Assembly (NCBI GenBank): GCA_905178155.1 | Contig: CAJINV010000002.1 | Coordinates: forward strand, 4,707,709 to 4,771,708 | DNA length: 64,000 bases | Source: Amoebophrya sp. A120 | Taxonomy: Eukaryota; Sar; Dinophyceae; Syndiniales; Amoebophryaceae | Direction of reading: 5' to 3' | Shown here: piece after piece, positions 32,710 to 43,675 of the stretch | Position numbering within the stretch: the stretch's first letter is position 1 | How the letters are laid out: every line of letters starts with the position of its first letter | Made by a program: the position numbers and the translations under genes | Notes under the pieces: generated by a model | Told to the model about the DNA's origin: nothing | Seen by the model: only the letters and a program-made list of their open reading frames with translations | Databases searched by the model: none

Positions 32710-32860
32710 TATGCAATGCAAAAGCATCGTACTAGTATAAATCGCATGACAAATCTCCTCAGAATAAGAAATAAAATCTGTAATGCAGATTTGCCTTAGG
32801 GAAGAGATTTGTAATGCGTGACTGCAATATACTACGAGTACGATACTTTTGCACAGGATA
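32710..32860. mobile_element. introner type A (A7)
   Basis: 'TATGCAATGCAAAAGCATCG' to 'GCACAGGATA'. Flanks CGCTC/CCTTC match at only three of five bases, so this copy is older or the exon has diverged. Confidence 0.8.
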
Positions 32861-32905
32861 CCTTCTCCGGCCGAGCACGTACCCGAGGACCGCCCCGCCC
32901 TGCTC

Positions 32906-33130
32906 TATGGGGTTCTCAAACGTTACATTCTCAACTGTTACACGATTTGCCATGCAAAACCCCGATCAGATTCGACGCGATCAAGCTGCAGCGCATGACA
33001 AATCCCGAAAGTGGCCCAAACAGGCTGAGAATCTGTGCCAAATCTGTCACCCCCTTTGCTTTCAGTTTTGCCATTCTTGCATCACAAGTTCATGTATACA
33101 GTTGAGAATGTAACAGTTGAGAACGCCATA
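32906..33130. mobile_element. introner type E (E1)
   Basis: TIR 'GGCGTTCTCAACTGTTACAT' family with a doubled inner word (TTCTCAA…GTTAC). Flanks TGCTC/AGCTC. Removal joins …KRLTE|QGGAVL… in frame. Confidence 0.85.
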
Positions 33131-33178
33131 AGCTCCGTCAAGCGCTTGGGATTCGTGCTCACCATCGACCGGGCGCTG

Positions 33179-33425
33179 TATGGCGTTCTCAAATGTTACA
33201 TTCTCAGCTGTTACATGATTTCTTGTCATGCAAAATTACAAGTAGAAACGAGAACGACGTGATCAAGCTGCTTCGTATGACAAATTCTAGAAGAGCCAAA
33301 CAGGCTGAGCATCTGTCGCAAATCTGTCATGCGAGCCGTACAAGGTCGCCCCTTTCACTTTTGCCATTCTTGCATCGCAAATTCATGCTGTAACGGTTGA
33401 GAATGTAACAGTTGAGAGCGCCATA
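33179..33425. mobile_element. introner type E (E2)
   Basis: Flanked by CGCTG twice; same TIR as E1, only a 48-nt exon away. Removal joins …TLSAS|ARSMVST… in frame. Confidence 0.9.
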
Positions 33426-33798
33426 CGCTGGCGCTTAAGGTTTGCCTCATCGTTGGCAGTGGCTCCTCGCCGCCTTCCTCGTCTTCCTCGCCCCCGCCGA
33501 AGTGGTCGCACAAGTTGTCCTCGTTTTTAGTTGTACTAGTGTAGCCGTTGTTGCAGCTGCTCCGGAACTTATTCACAGTGCTCGTCTTGTTCGTCACAAC
33601 CCCGACCGCCTGGTCGTGGTCTCCTGACTGCTGTGCTGCTGCATCTCCATTGTGGTCACTAGCGGAAGAAGTTGTAGTCGCAAGCAGTGTGTTGCAAGAA
33701 GGACCACCCACAACGTCGGGAGTTTGCTTCATGTTTTCGTCGTGATTCTTGGCTGTAGCGCCCGTAGTTTTCTTTTTCCCCACATCAACTTGCTCACG

Positions 33799-33803
33799 AC
33801 CCT
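33799..33803. other. target-site duplication ACCCT (left)
   Basis: Matches 40858-40862 on the far side of the retroelement. Confidence 0.9.
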
Positions 33804-34171
33804 TGTGAAGATGCGAACTAACCAACGACGAGGTCGAACCCACTACGAGTAAAAACAACACCTAGTTGAGGTGGTACAAATATGCATGAGAGATTATTTG
33901 TGTGTGTGTGTGCCAATACTGGCATCAAGGGCCCTGGAGTTCATTGGAAGAGTAAAGGTCGATGGTACTGCGTGCCCAGGCAAAACTGGGGCACTCGGGA
34001 ACCTTCACTATTCTTGCCGTGACGTTCGTGCCCGTCTTAGCCTGTTTCAGGTTCAGTAGTCATCTTACTCTAGTAGAATTGAATTAGTGACGATCGTGCC
34101 CGTTTAGGTGTGCTTTGGATCTTTGGAGTGGATCAAGGTTCTTATCGTTGGTTGATGATTTATGTGTCATA
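33804..34171 (-). repeat. 3' LTR of the copia element
   Basis: 368 bp, same as 40490-40857 at offset 6,686 except T versus C in 'gaattgaa(t/c)tagtgac'. Contains a (GT)n run. Confidence 0.95.
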
Positions 34172-34351
34172 GTCCCCCTCACTCCAAATCCAAAGTCAAA
34201 AAATAAAATCTGTATTGCAGGTTCTTTGTTTATAGTCTTTGCGAGACTTGCGAAAAATGAATGCAGGCGTAAATGGAAGCGAATAAATTTGGTGCATAAT
34301 AAAACTCTCTTCGATAGTCATCAGCAGTCCCCCTTGCGCCGAATTTCTTCG

Positions 34352-34371
34352 CGTTCGTTCGTTCGTTCGTT
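34352..34371. repeat. GTTC microsatellite in the element's 3' UTR
   Basis: Five tandem gttc units between the polyprotein stop and the LTR. Confidence 0.8.
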
Positions 34372-34430
34372 GGTGTCCAGTTAGGGTTGCTGGCGGTCTG
34401 TGGTGTTTTTCATACTCGGAACGTTTTCGG

Positions 34431-37400
34431 TTAATCCAACTCGATTATGTCGTTTAGTTCGAGAAATGCACGAAACTCGATAGGAGGACAAGTCTTAGTC
34501 AAACCGTTTGACTTGTTAATCTTGGTCGAGTGATAAACGCACTTGATAAGTTGTTTCTCTTGCAAATCGCGCATCTGCATGCCACGGATGTCGATATGTT
34601 TCAAAGCGCTTTTGGTGCCGTTTTGGTTTTCAGTATACGAAATTGCGCTGGAGTTGTCACATCCAAGTTGAATAGGCAGTAAAAGGCTGTGTGATGCAAA
34701 GAACTTTTTCCAAAACGGGCGCAAAGATTCAAGACAATAGTGAAAACGTAAAACCATTTTCGCGGCTTCGCTCATGCCATAGAGCTCAGCTTCAGAAACG
34801 CTAGAACTAACGCTGTTTTGACTTGCGCAACGCCATGCGATGGCATTTCCGTTCAGACAGATCACTACGCCGGAATTAGACTTTCTATCTCCGAAACTAG
34901 CCCAGTCGGAGTCGCTCCACGCGGTGAGGATAAGACGATCTCCAAACTTTTCACTTCGGTTTTTGTATCGGAGACCTCGGCGGGTCCGTAAGTAGCGCAC
35001 GATGCGCTTGAGTGCCAAAATGCACTCGGGAGTAGCTTTCACGCGGGCGCACATCTTTAAAGCTACGACTATGTCCATCCTGGTTTGACACAAATACTGT
35101 AAGGAGCCAGTTAGTTCTTGCTTGGTTTTGACTAATTCAGGCACTTCAGGCGCAGAGACATCAGGAGGCGCATCCATTGGCGTGGAAGTGTTGCGACCTG
35201 TGTCACCGCCAAAGCGATCAAGAATTTTCTGCACGTATTTGTCTTGGTTCAAGACCATGTCGCCGGTCTTTTTGTTTTCGCGGGCTTCGATGCCAAGGAC
35301 ATCGTAGACGAGGTGCGTACCTTCGTCGCGAACCTCTTCGGGTTGTAACTTTAGCGCGGGCTTAAGTTCTTCGTGGTACTTCAAAACTTCTTCCTTGTCA
35401 CCGAAAAACCAAAAATTATCTACAAATACTAACAACAAAACACCGGCACGAGTCCAGAGAGTGGCCTCGATGGGGTTGCGCTTCCATTCTTGTTTGACAA
35501 GAACGGCATCGCGGTGGTCTTCCCAGGCGCGGGAACTAAGGCGCAGGCCATTCATGGCGTATTCTACCACACCAAGGCGGTAGCCTAGCTCGTTTTGCAA
35601 TCGCTGATCGAGATCGATCACGACCGGAACTGGGTACTTTGCTTGCAAAAAGGCTGAAGTAGCGTCGGAAGGGAATGCAAACATCCTAGGTGACTGAACT
35701 TTCATACAAAGCAACATACGCAAAATACTTAAATCAGGCACAGTAGCATACTTCTGGTTCCCAGACATTTTGTCCAGAAAGCCTAAGCATACGATCCGGG
35801 CCTTACGTTTGCCGCAGCGCTTTACACTAAGCAACATTTTGCAGGGTACTGCTCTGCTGCCGCTGCGTTTGAACCGTTCGACTTCTTCAGGTGTAGCAGG
35901 CCTGAATACGTGAGAATGTGCTTTGACTTCTTTAGAAATGGCTTCTTTCCAAGCGGGCTCTGTAGTGTCAAAACCAGACTTGTGATCAGGGACAGCGATA
36001 GCTTTGTAGCAAACTTCACCAGGCTCCCAGTCAGCACAAATGAGGGGCGCAAGCATGGCTGCAAGCGTATTGTCGTTAATGTCGTTGATGTTGAGCTGTC
36101 GGCATCGTTCTGCGATGTCAGAAGCGACTTTGTGCTTTTGTGCTTCTTTCAAATGCGAATACTCGGGCTGAGCATCGATTAACGCGCGCACTGTGAGTAG
36201 CGTTTTCTCACGTTGTTCGTTGCGTTTTATCCAAGCGCCACGCACCGGCGCTGTTTCAGTTGTCGCGATCAACTGGCGTACGCGCTGCACCTCTTCAGAT
36301 TTGAGTTTGTCGAAAACGCCCTGATAGTAGTCCTTGGTAAGACGGAACTTTTTCTCTAGTTCGATGGGTGCAACATCAAGTGAGACAGCCGGGCCACCGT
36401 TGCCAGGCGGCGGGAGCGTGTCAGGTTCACGAGATGACGAGCTTGCGCTGCTACTTGATGCGGCGGGGGCATCGGTGCTCGATTTTGGGTCGGCTTTGAT
36501 GCTGTCAGCTGCATCGAGGGTTTTTGGTGCGACCTTCGCATTACCATCCGGAACTATTTTGATGGTTGTCTCTTCGTCGAGAAATTCGCCCTGGGGCGTG
36601 TCCGGATGGCTATCAGGGACGTTGTGCGTTTTGTAGAGGCTTTTGAGTAACATGGGTGGAAAAGTCATAGCAGTGGCCGTCAGGTGCCTACGTACGTGAG
36701 ACGCATGCGAACGGCGATACCTGCCATCATGATCCACAACGGAAGTGACTGAGTTGTTGTTCACTTGGCGATAGATTAAGGCGCAGGGACCTAACCATGC
36801 TTCTTTGTCCTTGTCGAAAATTTCTACCAATTCGCCAACTTTGCACTCGTCGGATTCATGATAAAAATTGCGCTGAAGTTCCCTCAACTTCCGCATCTCA
36901 TCTACAAGCTGTTTGTCGTGCTTCAGCTCTTCGACCAGAGCACGGGCCCTACAACGGATTTTGTAATCGGACTCAGGACTTTGCTCGTTGACTAAAACTG
37001 CTTGCTGCTCTGTCAAATCTTCTACAAAATTAGGCTCGAGCTTAAACGGATTTATGACCCACTGCACCTGCGCAGGCGCAAGCCCGTCAAGCGCAGCGGT
37101 GGGCGTCATGTTAACCGCGTTTGTTGCTTGTTGTACCAGGCGCGGGATGATAGAACTCTTTTGGCCATAAACGTAATAAAGACGATGCAAAACAGCACGC
37201 AAAAGACGATGGCGGCGCTCGCAAGTTCCATTCACCCAAGAAGCCTTAGGCGTCAGGAAAAGCTGAATGCCATACAGCTGGCACCATTCGCGCACTTTTA
37301 TGTTGTCAAACTCCTTGCCTTGGTCGCAAAGAATGTTCTTGCCCATCATGCCAACAGTTTTCAAGTACTCTAAAAAATCAGCAGTGTCCTGCATCTTGAC

Positions 37401-40373
37401 TGCTCGTTTGAAAGTTGTGGTGGTGCTGGCGCGGGAATGGATGTTGATCCCATGTAGCACGCTAAACTCCTTACCTAACGGAAAAAACGTATCTAAGGCG
37501 CACCAGTCGGACAAAGAATTGGCTTCAACTCCTCCGACTTTATGGTGGGGAAAGGCATGGGTCTTAAGGCGCGTCAAGTTGTGCTTGCAGAAGTGAATAA
37601 CCATACTTCTGGAGCGCTGGGAGTTGTCAAGCGTTCGGACAATTTCCCACAACTTTTGGAAAGTAGGCATAAAAAGGCAAGCGCCAAGCTGGCATATCTT
37701 TTCATAACTAATTTGCTCGAAAGCCGGGGCCTCGGTCGAATCTGTTCGCCTGAACTTCTTCGCCGGGCGCGTTCGCTTTGGTTGGTCCTGGTCCTGGTCG
37801 GCCTTTTTGCGCTTTTTGTTCTTGGCCTTTTTCTTCTTTTTGGCCTTGGGCTGCTCAGAGCCAAGACGATCCGAAGTAGGTAGCTCAGAGCGGTCGGCAT
37901 TTTCAGAATCGCTTGAGGCGCTGCGGGTTGCATCCTGGCCACGATCTTCCTGTTGCGCGCTTGAAGATGTGGGGTCCGAAGATACAGCAGGCTCAGGCTC
38001 ATGCGATTGGTCCTCTGGTGGAACCTCTGGCGCGGGGAAAGAATAGGCACAAGATGCAAGCCACCTGACATCGTCGTCTTTGATTTCAAATGTCCGATGC
38101 TGGTGGTGACTCGGGCCATCAAGCACTACTACTTTTTCATCGAGATACGCTGACAAAATACGAAGTTTTTCTTTGATCTCGTCATTGATGATGGGCGCCA
38201 GTAGTGCAAGTCGTTTTTGACGGTTGTGAACGACTTCTGCGATTATCTCGTTTGTGCTGAGATTTTTGCAATCGATTTCGAAAAACTGAAGACGCAAAGA
38301 GCTATCGAAACCAATCAAAGAATTAAAGTAATCATGGGTGGCGCGCCACAAGTCCTGCATGAGTTCCTCGCTGCAGGTTACAAACGCCGTCTGGATCGGT
38401 TCCTTGTGGTTGATACGCACCGGGAGCTTGATCTGGGTGCATCCTTCCACGAGCTGAATCGCGTAGGATAAGAACTGCATCTTGTCCAAGGACATCGGGA
38501 TACCGGCATTGCGCAAAAGCGGATAACTCAGCAACACCCTGTTGCCGAGGCTGGGGACATGGGCAACGTTCTGGAGCTTGATCGGCGGTGAGGTTTCCAA
38601 CCAGATAGAACCCGTGGTAGTACTGGTGGTCGGTCCGTTTGCCGTGCTAAACGACATTGCGGGCGCTTTCACGAGTTCATGTAGAACCCGCACCGGTCCC
38701 GCCATGTGCTTGCTCGCACAAGAATCCAGCATCAAGAACATCTCCACCGTGTTTGCTGTCGCGGGAGTCGCAAACGCACTGTGGGGGTGGTCGGGGCAGG
38801 AGATTTCGACAGCCACGGCACAGAAAAATCCGCCCTGCTGGTTGTAGTTCGGGTTCGCCGGTTGGTGGACCATCTGTTGTTGCAGTTGCTGCGGGGGGTA
38901 CGGATTTTGTTGTTGTTGGTGCTGGGCACCGTACTGGTTGTAGTTCCCCTGCTGCTGCTGCTGCTGGTGGTATCCACCATGCTGATGGTGGTGTCCACCG
39001 CTGTTGTGGTCGCCGGATGCTGCATACGAGTTGTACTGCTTCCCCGGTGCCCCAGTTTTGCCGCCGTCGGTATTCTGCTTGGTACGGCACTCCGATTCCC
39101 AGTGGCCGGCGCGGCTGCAGTAATCGCACCAGGCGTCCGGGTTGTACGGCTTCCGGGGTTTACCACCCTTGCCGCCCTTCTTACCGCCCTTGCCACTACC
39201 CTTCTTGCCATGACGACCGCCCTTGTGCTTGCGGCCGCCCTTCGGGTCGTGGAAGGCAGGGAAGGCGACATCAGGTTTCTTCTTCTTCCCGAAAAGCTTC
39301 TCCGCTTTGCCAATCGCAGCCGCCAGCTGCGTCGCGTTTCTCGGTTTGTCCTGGACGATGATGCCCCTGACGTTCTTTTGCGCGTTCCGTTCGGCGTAGC
39401 GGACGACTTCCGAGAACGGCAGTTTGTCCGCAGGCAATTCAGCAAGAGCTTCGCAGAACTTCTTATACCACTCCTGTGGGTTTTGGTTCTGGTCCTGCTT
39501 GCAGTCTTCCAGCTTCTCCATACCCGCATCGGGGTCTTGCAGCTCGTTCCGGAAGATCTTGATGATGCGCCGGAGACGCTTCGAACTGTTATGCGCCTTG
39601 CGCACGGTCCTCCGTTTCTTCGCCGCTAAGTACTGCCGCAGGGTAGTGGTGTGCTGGATCTTGGATTCAATCCCTTTCAGGATACGGCTCGGCTTGTACT
39701 TCTCCTGCGCGAGCGACAAGTACTCGGTGAACGGTAACGAGTCGTCCTGGTAGAGCGGGAGTTGCGACAAGACCATCTTCTTCTCGTCTTTTTCGTTCGA
39801 CGATTTCTTTCGCTTTTTCGGTTTCTCGTCCTCCTCGGAACTCGCAGAACCGCTTGAGGAATCGGAAGAAGAGTTTTCGTCGCAGCTGCCACCACTGGAA
39901 TCCGAAGAAGACAGAATGTCGGAATCGGAATCCTTCCGCTTCGGTTTCTTCTGTTTCTTCTTTTTCGTACTGGTCTTCGTGGCTGGTTTCTGCAACTGCT
40001 TCTTCGCATCCGCGTCGCGCTGTTGTTCTTCCTTCGCGACGTCCTCGAGCTGCTTCCGGAGGTCGGCAACGACAGTGCCGCCTTTGTCGTCTTTCAAATC
40101 GTCCAGCAGCTTTCCCATTTGCGACAACTTCGCCACAACGCTCGGCGCGGTTTGCAGCGTCAGTGTGGTGTCGGCGGTAGAAGAAGTGTTTTGCTTCTTC
40201 TTCTTTTTCTTCTTGTCCGGGTTCGGCGTGATGGTTCCGTCATCACCGGCTGTTTGCTGTTCGCCCTCAGGCTCGCCAGAAGTTGCTGTTGCTGCTGCTT
40301 TCTCCTTCGCAGCCTTTTCCTTCGCAGACTTCTCATTCTTGTTTTGCTTCTGCGCTGCAGTCAGCTCGCCCAT
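34431..40373 (-). CDS. copia gag-pol polyprotein, 1,980 aa, intact
   Basis: ATG at 40373, 116 bp inside the 5' LTR. Residues 1-200 are Lys/Glu/Ser-rich with poly-Lys. The gag core follows, then a Lys/Gly run and a CCHC zinc knuckle 'CDYCSRAGHWESEC' near 416. Then a Gln/His-rich linker, the aspartic protease 'MLDSCASKHM' near 547 (DSC where copia usually has DSG), integrase with its three acids in 'WCALDTF' (~955), 'LCDQGKEF' (~1013) and 'NGTCERRHR' (~1046), reverse transcriptase with 'FPSDATSAFLQ' (~1561) and 'VFVDNFWFFG' (~1650), and RNase H 'AWSDSDWASFGDRKSNSG' (~1817) with 'SEAELYGMSEAAK'. The RT box is FVDN where copia normally has YVDD, so the second catalytic Asp is Asn. No frameshift or stop separates gag and pol. 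Confidence 0.95.
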   Translation of the reverse strand: MGELTAAQKQNKNEKSAKEKAAKEKAAATATSGEPEGEQQTAGDDGTITPNPDKKKKKKKQNTSSTADTTLTLQTAPSVVAKLSQMGKLLDDLKDDKGGTVVADLRKQLEDVAKEEQQRDADAKKQLQKPATKTSTKKKKQKKPKRKDSDSDILSSSDSSGGSCDENSSSDSSSGSASSEEDEKPKKRKKSSNEKDEKKMVLSQLPLYQDDSLPFTEYLSLAQEKYKPSRILKGIESKIQHTTTLRQYLAAKKRRTVRKAHNSSKRLRRIIKIFRNELQDPDAGMEKLEDCKQDQNQNPQEWYKKFCEALAELPADKLPFSEVVRYAERNAQKNVRGIIVQDKPRNATQLAAAIGKAEKLFGKKKKPDVAFPAFHDPKGGRKHKGGRHGKKGSGKGGKKGGKGGKPRKPYNPDAWCDYCSRAGHWESECRTKQNTDGGKTGAPGKQYNSYAASGDHNSGGHHHQHGGYHQQQQQQGNYNQYGAQHQQQQNPYPPQQLQQQMVHQPANPNYNQQGGFFCAVAVEISCPDHPHSAFATPATANTVEMFLMLDSCASKHMAGPVRVLHELVKAPAMSFSTANGPTTSTTTGSIWLETSPPIKLQNVAHVPSLGNRVLLSYPLLRNAGIPMSLDKMQFLSYAIQLVEGCTQIKLPVRINHKEPIQTAFVTCSEELMQDLWRATHDYFNSLIGFDSSLRLQFFEIDCKNLSTNEIIAEVVHNRQKRLALLAPIINDEIKEKLRILSAYLDEKVVVLDGPSHHQHRTFEIKDDDVRWLASCAYSFPAPEVPPEDQSHEPEPAVSSDPTSSSAQQEDRGQDATRSASSDSENADRSELPTSDRLGSEQPKAKKKKKAKNKKRKKADQDQDQPKRTRPAKKFRRTDSTEAPAFEQISYEKICQLGACLFMPTFQKLWEIVRTLDNSQRSRSMVIHFCKHNLTRLKTHAFPHHKVGGVEANSLSDWCALDTFFPLGKEFSVLHGINIHSRASTTTTFKRAVKMQDTADFLEYLKTVGMMGKNILCDQGKEFDNIKVREWCQLYGIQLFLTPKASWVNGTCERRHRLLRAVLHRLYYVYGQKSSIIPRLVQQATNAVNMTPTAALDGLAPAQVQWVINPFKLEPNFVEDLTEQQAVLVNEQSPESDYKIRCRARALVEELKHDKQLVDEMRKLRELQRNFYHESDECKVGELVEIFDKDKEAWLGPCALIYRQVNNNSVTSVVDHDGRYRRSHASHVRRHLTATAMTFPPMLLKSLYKTHNVPDSHPDTPQGEFLDEETTIKIVPDGNAKVAPKTLDAADSIKADPKSSTDAPAASSSSASSSSREPDTLPPPGNGGPAVSLDVAPIELEKKFRLTKDYYQGVFDKLKSEEVQRVRQLIATTETAPVRGAWIKRNEQREKTLLTVRALIDAQPEYSHLKEAQKHKVASDIAERCRQLNINDINDNTLAAMLAPLICADWEPGEVCYKAIAVPDHKSGFDTTEPAWKEAISKEVKAHSHVFRPATPEEVERFKRSGSRAVPCKMLLSVKRCGKRKARIVCLGFLDKMSGNQKYATVPDLSILRMLLCMKVQSPRMFAFPSDATSAFLQAKYPVPVVIDLDQRLQNELGYRLGVVEYAMNGLRLSSRAWEDHRDAVLVKQEWKRNPIEATLWTRAGVLLLVFVDNFWFFGDKEEVLKYHEELKPALKLQPEEVRDEGTHLVYDVLGIEARENKKTGDMVLNQDKYVQKILDRFGGDTGRNTSTPMDAPPDVSAPEVPELVKTKQELTGSLQYLCQTRMDIVVALKMCARVKATPECILALKRIVRYLRTRRGLRYKNRSEKFGDRLILTAWSDSDWASFGDRKSNSGVVICLNGNAIAWRCASQNSVSSSVSEAELYGMSEAAKMVLRFHYCLESLRPFWKKFFASHSLLLPIQLGCDNSSAISYTENQNGTKSALKHIDIRGMQMRDLQEKQLIKCVYHSTKINKSNGLTKTCPPIEFRAFLELNDIIELD

Positions 40374-40489
40374 GGTTTGTCGTTGGGGTATTTATGATTC
40401 TAAATTTGTAATGCTGATTAGGTGCAAAGTGTAATCTTAAACGTTCGCAATCAGAAGTAAATTCTAGTGGTGATTTGGGCTCATAACTC

Positions 40490-40857
40490 TGTGAAGATGC
40501 GAACTAACCAACGACGAGGTCGAACCCACTACGAGTAAAAACAACACCTAGTTGAGGTGGTACAAATATGCATGAGAGATTATTTGTGTGTGTGTGTGCC
40601 AATACTGGCATCAAGGGCCCTGGAGTTCATTGGAAGAGTAAAGGTCGATGGTACTGCGTGCCCAGGCAAAACTGGGGCACTCGGGAACCTTCACTATTCT
40701 TGCCGTGACGTTCGTGCCCGTCTTAGCCTGTTTCAGGTTCAGTAGTCATCTTACTCTAGTAGAATTGAACTAGTGACGATCGTGCCCGTTTAGGTGTGCT
40801 TTGGATCTTTGGAGTGGATCAAGGTTCTTATCGTTGGTTGATGATTTATGTGTCATA
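40490..40857 (-). repeat. 5' LTR of the copia element
   Basis: Pair of 33804-34171. On the minus strand it is followed by 'GAGTTATGAGCCC', a candidate primer-binding site that I could not match to a particular tRNA. Confidence 0.95.
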
Positions 40858-40862
40858 ACCCT
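40858..40862. other. target-site duplication ACCCT (right)
   Basis: Second copy of the 5-bp duplication flanking the retroelement. Confidence 0.9.
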
Positions 40863-41519
40863 GTTGGCCGTAGGTCGCAGCTGTGTTGAGTTCATCTTGT
40901 GGTCCTCGCGCTAGTCCTTGACCCTCCTGCTCTACCGCCAGCACGTCGACGAAATTCTCATCCTCGTCCTCCTCCTCTCCGACGACTTCCTCAAACATGG
41001 TCCCGGCCGCCCGCGCACCGCGGGTTGCCTTTTGGAATTCCCGAAAAATGCGCACCGGCACATTCTCTATGAGCACACGAACATTAGAGAAGTGCAGTCG
41101 CACGGACTTCGTCAAGCCCTCCGTTTCTCTCGCTTTCATCGTGTACGTAAGGAGCTTCTCGACCACCACGTTTTGCTCGGGACTTCGGGTCGTTTTCAAC
41201 CGCCGAACCAGGGTCTTGGTAGTGGTTTCCTTCTGCACCACGACCGCGTTGCAATCATTCACTGCGGAAGTAGCGGCGGTCTCCATGATCCCAAGAGGCT
41301 GCGCTTCCGCTTCCAGTGCCAACTGTTTCTGGAAGTCAATCTTCTCCTCAAACGCGATGGCCAGGTACCGGCTCGTTGCCGTGATGCGCTGCGAGTGGTA
41401 GCAAATGGTGCTGAGAAGCTTCCATTGCATCGGAACGTGCTCGATCCCATCCACCTCCGAGCTTTTCCACGCGAACAGAACCAGGGACTCTTTCTGCCGG
41501 ATGGCGAAGTGCCAGACGT

Positions 41520-41777
41520 CAACATCAAATGCAAACACGTCTGGGTCGTTGGGACGAAACTTGTGATGCTACACATGCGTCACAAGCTGATCCTAAAACG
41601 CAGCCACGCATGAAAAGTTTCTGAGCGGTTGATCACTCAGTTGCGCTTTTGCATGACAGAGGGTTGGCGCCGCTATTCCGCAACTACATGCATCGCAGAC
41701 CTTAGGGTTATAATGCGAGTTCCGCAAATAGAAGTCTCGCAATCTTCCAGACCCAGACTACATATTTGCACTGTATA
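41520..41777. mobile_element. introner type B (B7)
   Basis: Diverged member: 'atcaaatgcaaacacgtctgg' and 'ccagacccagactacatatt'. Flanks GACGT/AACGT. Removal joins …LAYH|VWHFAIR… in frame. Confidence 0.85.
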
Positions 41778-42791
41778 AACGTGGTAGGCGAGGTCGCGCA
41801 ACAGGATTACCGCGAGGGAGTAGGGCGCCAGGTCCAGGAACAAACCGCGGCCAAAGGCAAACCGAACGAGGTCAAAATAAAACATGACCAGCAGGCAGAA
41901 AGAATTCTGTGTGCGCTCCTTGACGTGCTGTACCAGGGCAGGGGAAAGCTCGCTGTACTGCTGGGCGTAGTCCTTATCCGACGGCAGAGACCAGGGAATG
42001 ATGACTGCACCGAGGAACTTCTCCATGACGGGCAGAAAGAGACTGAAAAAAATCCCACACACGGCGGCTTCCCCAACAAGCTTCTGTAGCACGGACAAAT
42101 CCGCAAACTTTCTCAGCAAGGGCGGCAAAACGTTGGAAACCATAAACAAGGTCAACCCGGCATACAGAAACTGGCCCATCGAAGAAACACAGTGCCGGTA
42201 GATGGCATTGCCGACCCCCGGGCGACAGCTGTTGTAGTTATAAAAGTTTATAATTTTGCTACAGGATTGATAATTTTCGTCCTTTCGGACGTCGAATCTA
42301 AGAAGCCTTTTCTCAACAAGTTTACGGCTTTAATGGTTTACCTAACTATAGCCTATCACTCGTCCATGCGGGAAACAAAAAGCACATCAATGCCAGCAGC
42401 AGGAGCAAAAACGTAAGTCTGAGTTGTACAACAACTAGGAACAATTACTTCTGTACCAGCGACAGCCGTCGCGCAAGGCGGGAATCAGCAGAAAAGCAGC
42501 TCCGATCAGTTTGATACCGGCCAGGGAGAGGCGAAACAACTTCAACTTGTCCGCCTGATCGGAAGCGAGCAGTACGTAGGTGCCGCCGTAGGCGATCATG
42601 TAAAAACTGATAACGAAAACGACGACTTTCCACAGAACGGACCTTGGATGCTTCTTCGACGTAGTGGTTGTTGTTTGTTGTTGTCCTCCAACTTCTGCGC
42701 CCTCCGGCGACGAGGAGGACCAAAATAATAGGCTACCCTGCTTCATCTCTTCAAAGGACAACACATGGATCAGCTGGACCGCTATGTACAG

Positions 42792-42952
42792 TATGCTATG
42801 CAAAAGTAATATCGCACTCGTACTAATTGCAAATATGCATGACAAATCTTCCTCCGAAACCAAAGGTAAAACAGCATTACAAATTCCACTTTTCCTCTAA
42901 GAGGAAAATTTGTAATGCAATTTATACTAGTACGTTACTTTTGCAATGCATA
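42792..42952. mobile_element. introner type A (A8)
   Basis: Flanked by TACAG twice. TIR has an inserted 'aat' (gtaatatcgc). Removal completes a membrane helix …TIALL|YIAVQ…. Confidence 0.9.
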
Positions 42953-43004
42953 TACAGCAACGCAATCGTGGCGTCCGCCATGATCATACCGATTCCGACC
43001 TCTT

Positions 43005-43243
43005 TATGGCGTTCTCAATTGTTGCATTCTCAATTGTTACCTGACTTTGTGATGCGAGAATGACAAAAGTGAAAGGGGGGACGTTGTGCGTCTTGAATGA
43101 CAGATTTGGCACAGACTATCAGCCTGCTCGGTCCTCTGATAATTTTTCATGCGAAGCAGCTTGCTGGTGTCGATTCTGAAGGTAATTTTGCATGACAAAT
43201 CTATCATGTAACAGTTGAGAATGTAACGCTTGAGAACGCCATA
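43005..43243. mobile_element. introner type E (E3)
   Basis: 'TATGGCGTTCTCAATTGTTG' to 'GAGAACGCCATA'. Flanks CTCTT/CTCAT. Removal joins …LFAAFHE|VGIGMIM… in frame. Confidence 0.85.
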
Positions 43244-43675
43244 CTCATGAAAGGCCGCGAACAGGAAGCTCGTCGGCACCGCAACCTTCTCGTCCTTGGG
43301 TAGCGTCGAATAATCGTAGTCTGTCAGCATGTGCTGCGCTAGTTTCCCCGCGTCGTTCAGTTCGCACGTGGGGCCGAGACCTGCAGGAGCTTATTTTGGC
43401 GGCTTTTTATTTGGGTGGGAAGTTGACTTTTTATATTAAGTAATTCGCATTGTTCCGGGGTTGTTGGTGGGAATTCATTTCTATTTCAGCCCGAGAACCT
43501 TCACCTTTGCCTATTTATGAACAGATGATATTCCCGTACCCGTTTTCTATTTGGCGATGAGTGTACTAGAAGGGGGCAACGCATATGCAAAAGCAGCCTA
43601 TGTGAACGAGCTGAAAACTTCTAACATTAACACTACAGCGAATATTTCATTTTACCTCGCAAAATAGTGACGTGG

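Larger units (their letters stand above)
33804..40857 (-). mobile_element. complete Ty1/copia LTR retrotransposon, 7,054 bp
   Basis: Two 368-bp LTRs with one observed difference, a single 1,980-codon gag-pol frame, a purine-rich tract next to the 3' LTR (minus strand 'GAGTGAGGGGGAC' at 34172-34184), and a 5-bp target duplication ACCCT (33799-33803, 40858-40862). Domain order protease, integrase, reverse transcriptase, RNase H identifies the copia lineage. Read on minus, the LTR starts TATGACAC and ends CTTCACA, so it is TA…CA rather than the usual TG…CA. LTR near-identity and the intact frame point to a very recent insertion. It sits inside a coding exon of the membrane-protein gene. Confidence 0.95.

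Noticed and set aside
38732-39529. Arg/Thr-rich minus frame within gag-pol
   Set aside because: Shadow frame of the polyprotein; the zinc knuckle and protease are in the main frame.
38657-39629. Long plus-strand frames opposite the copia polyprotein
   Set aside because: They mirror the GC-rich, low-complexity gag region of the intact minus-strand frame and have no motif.
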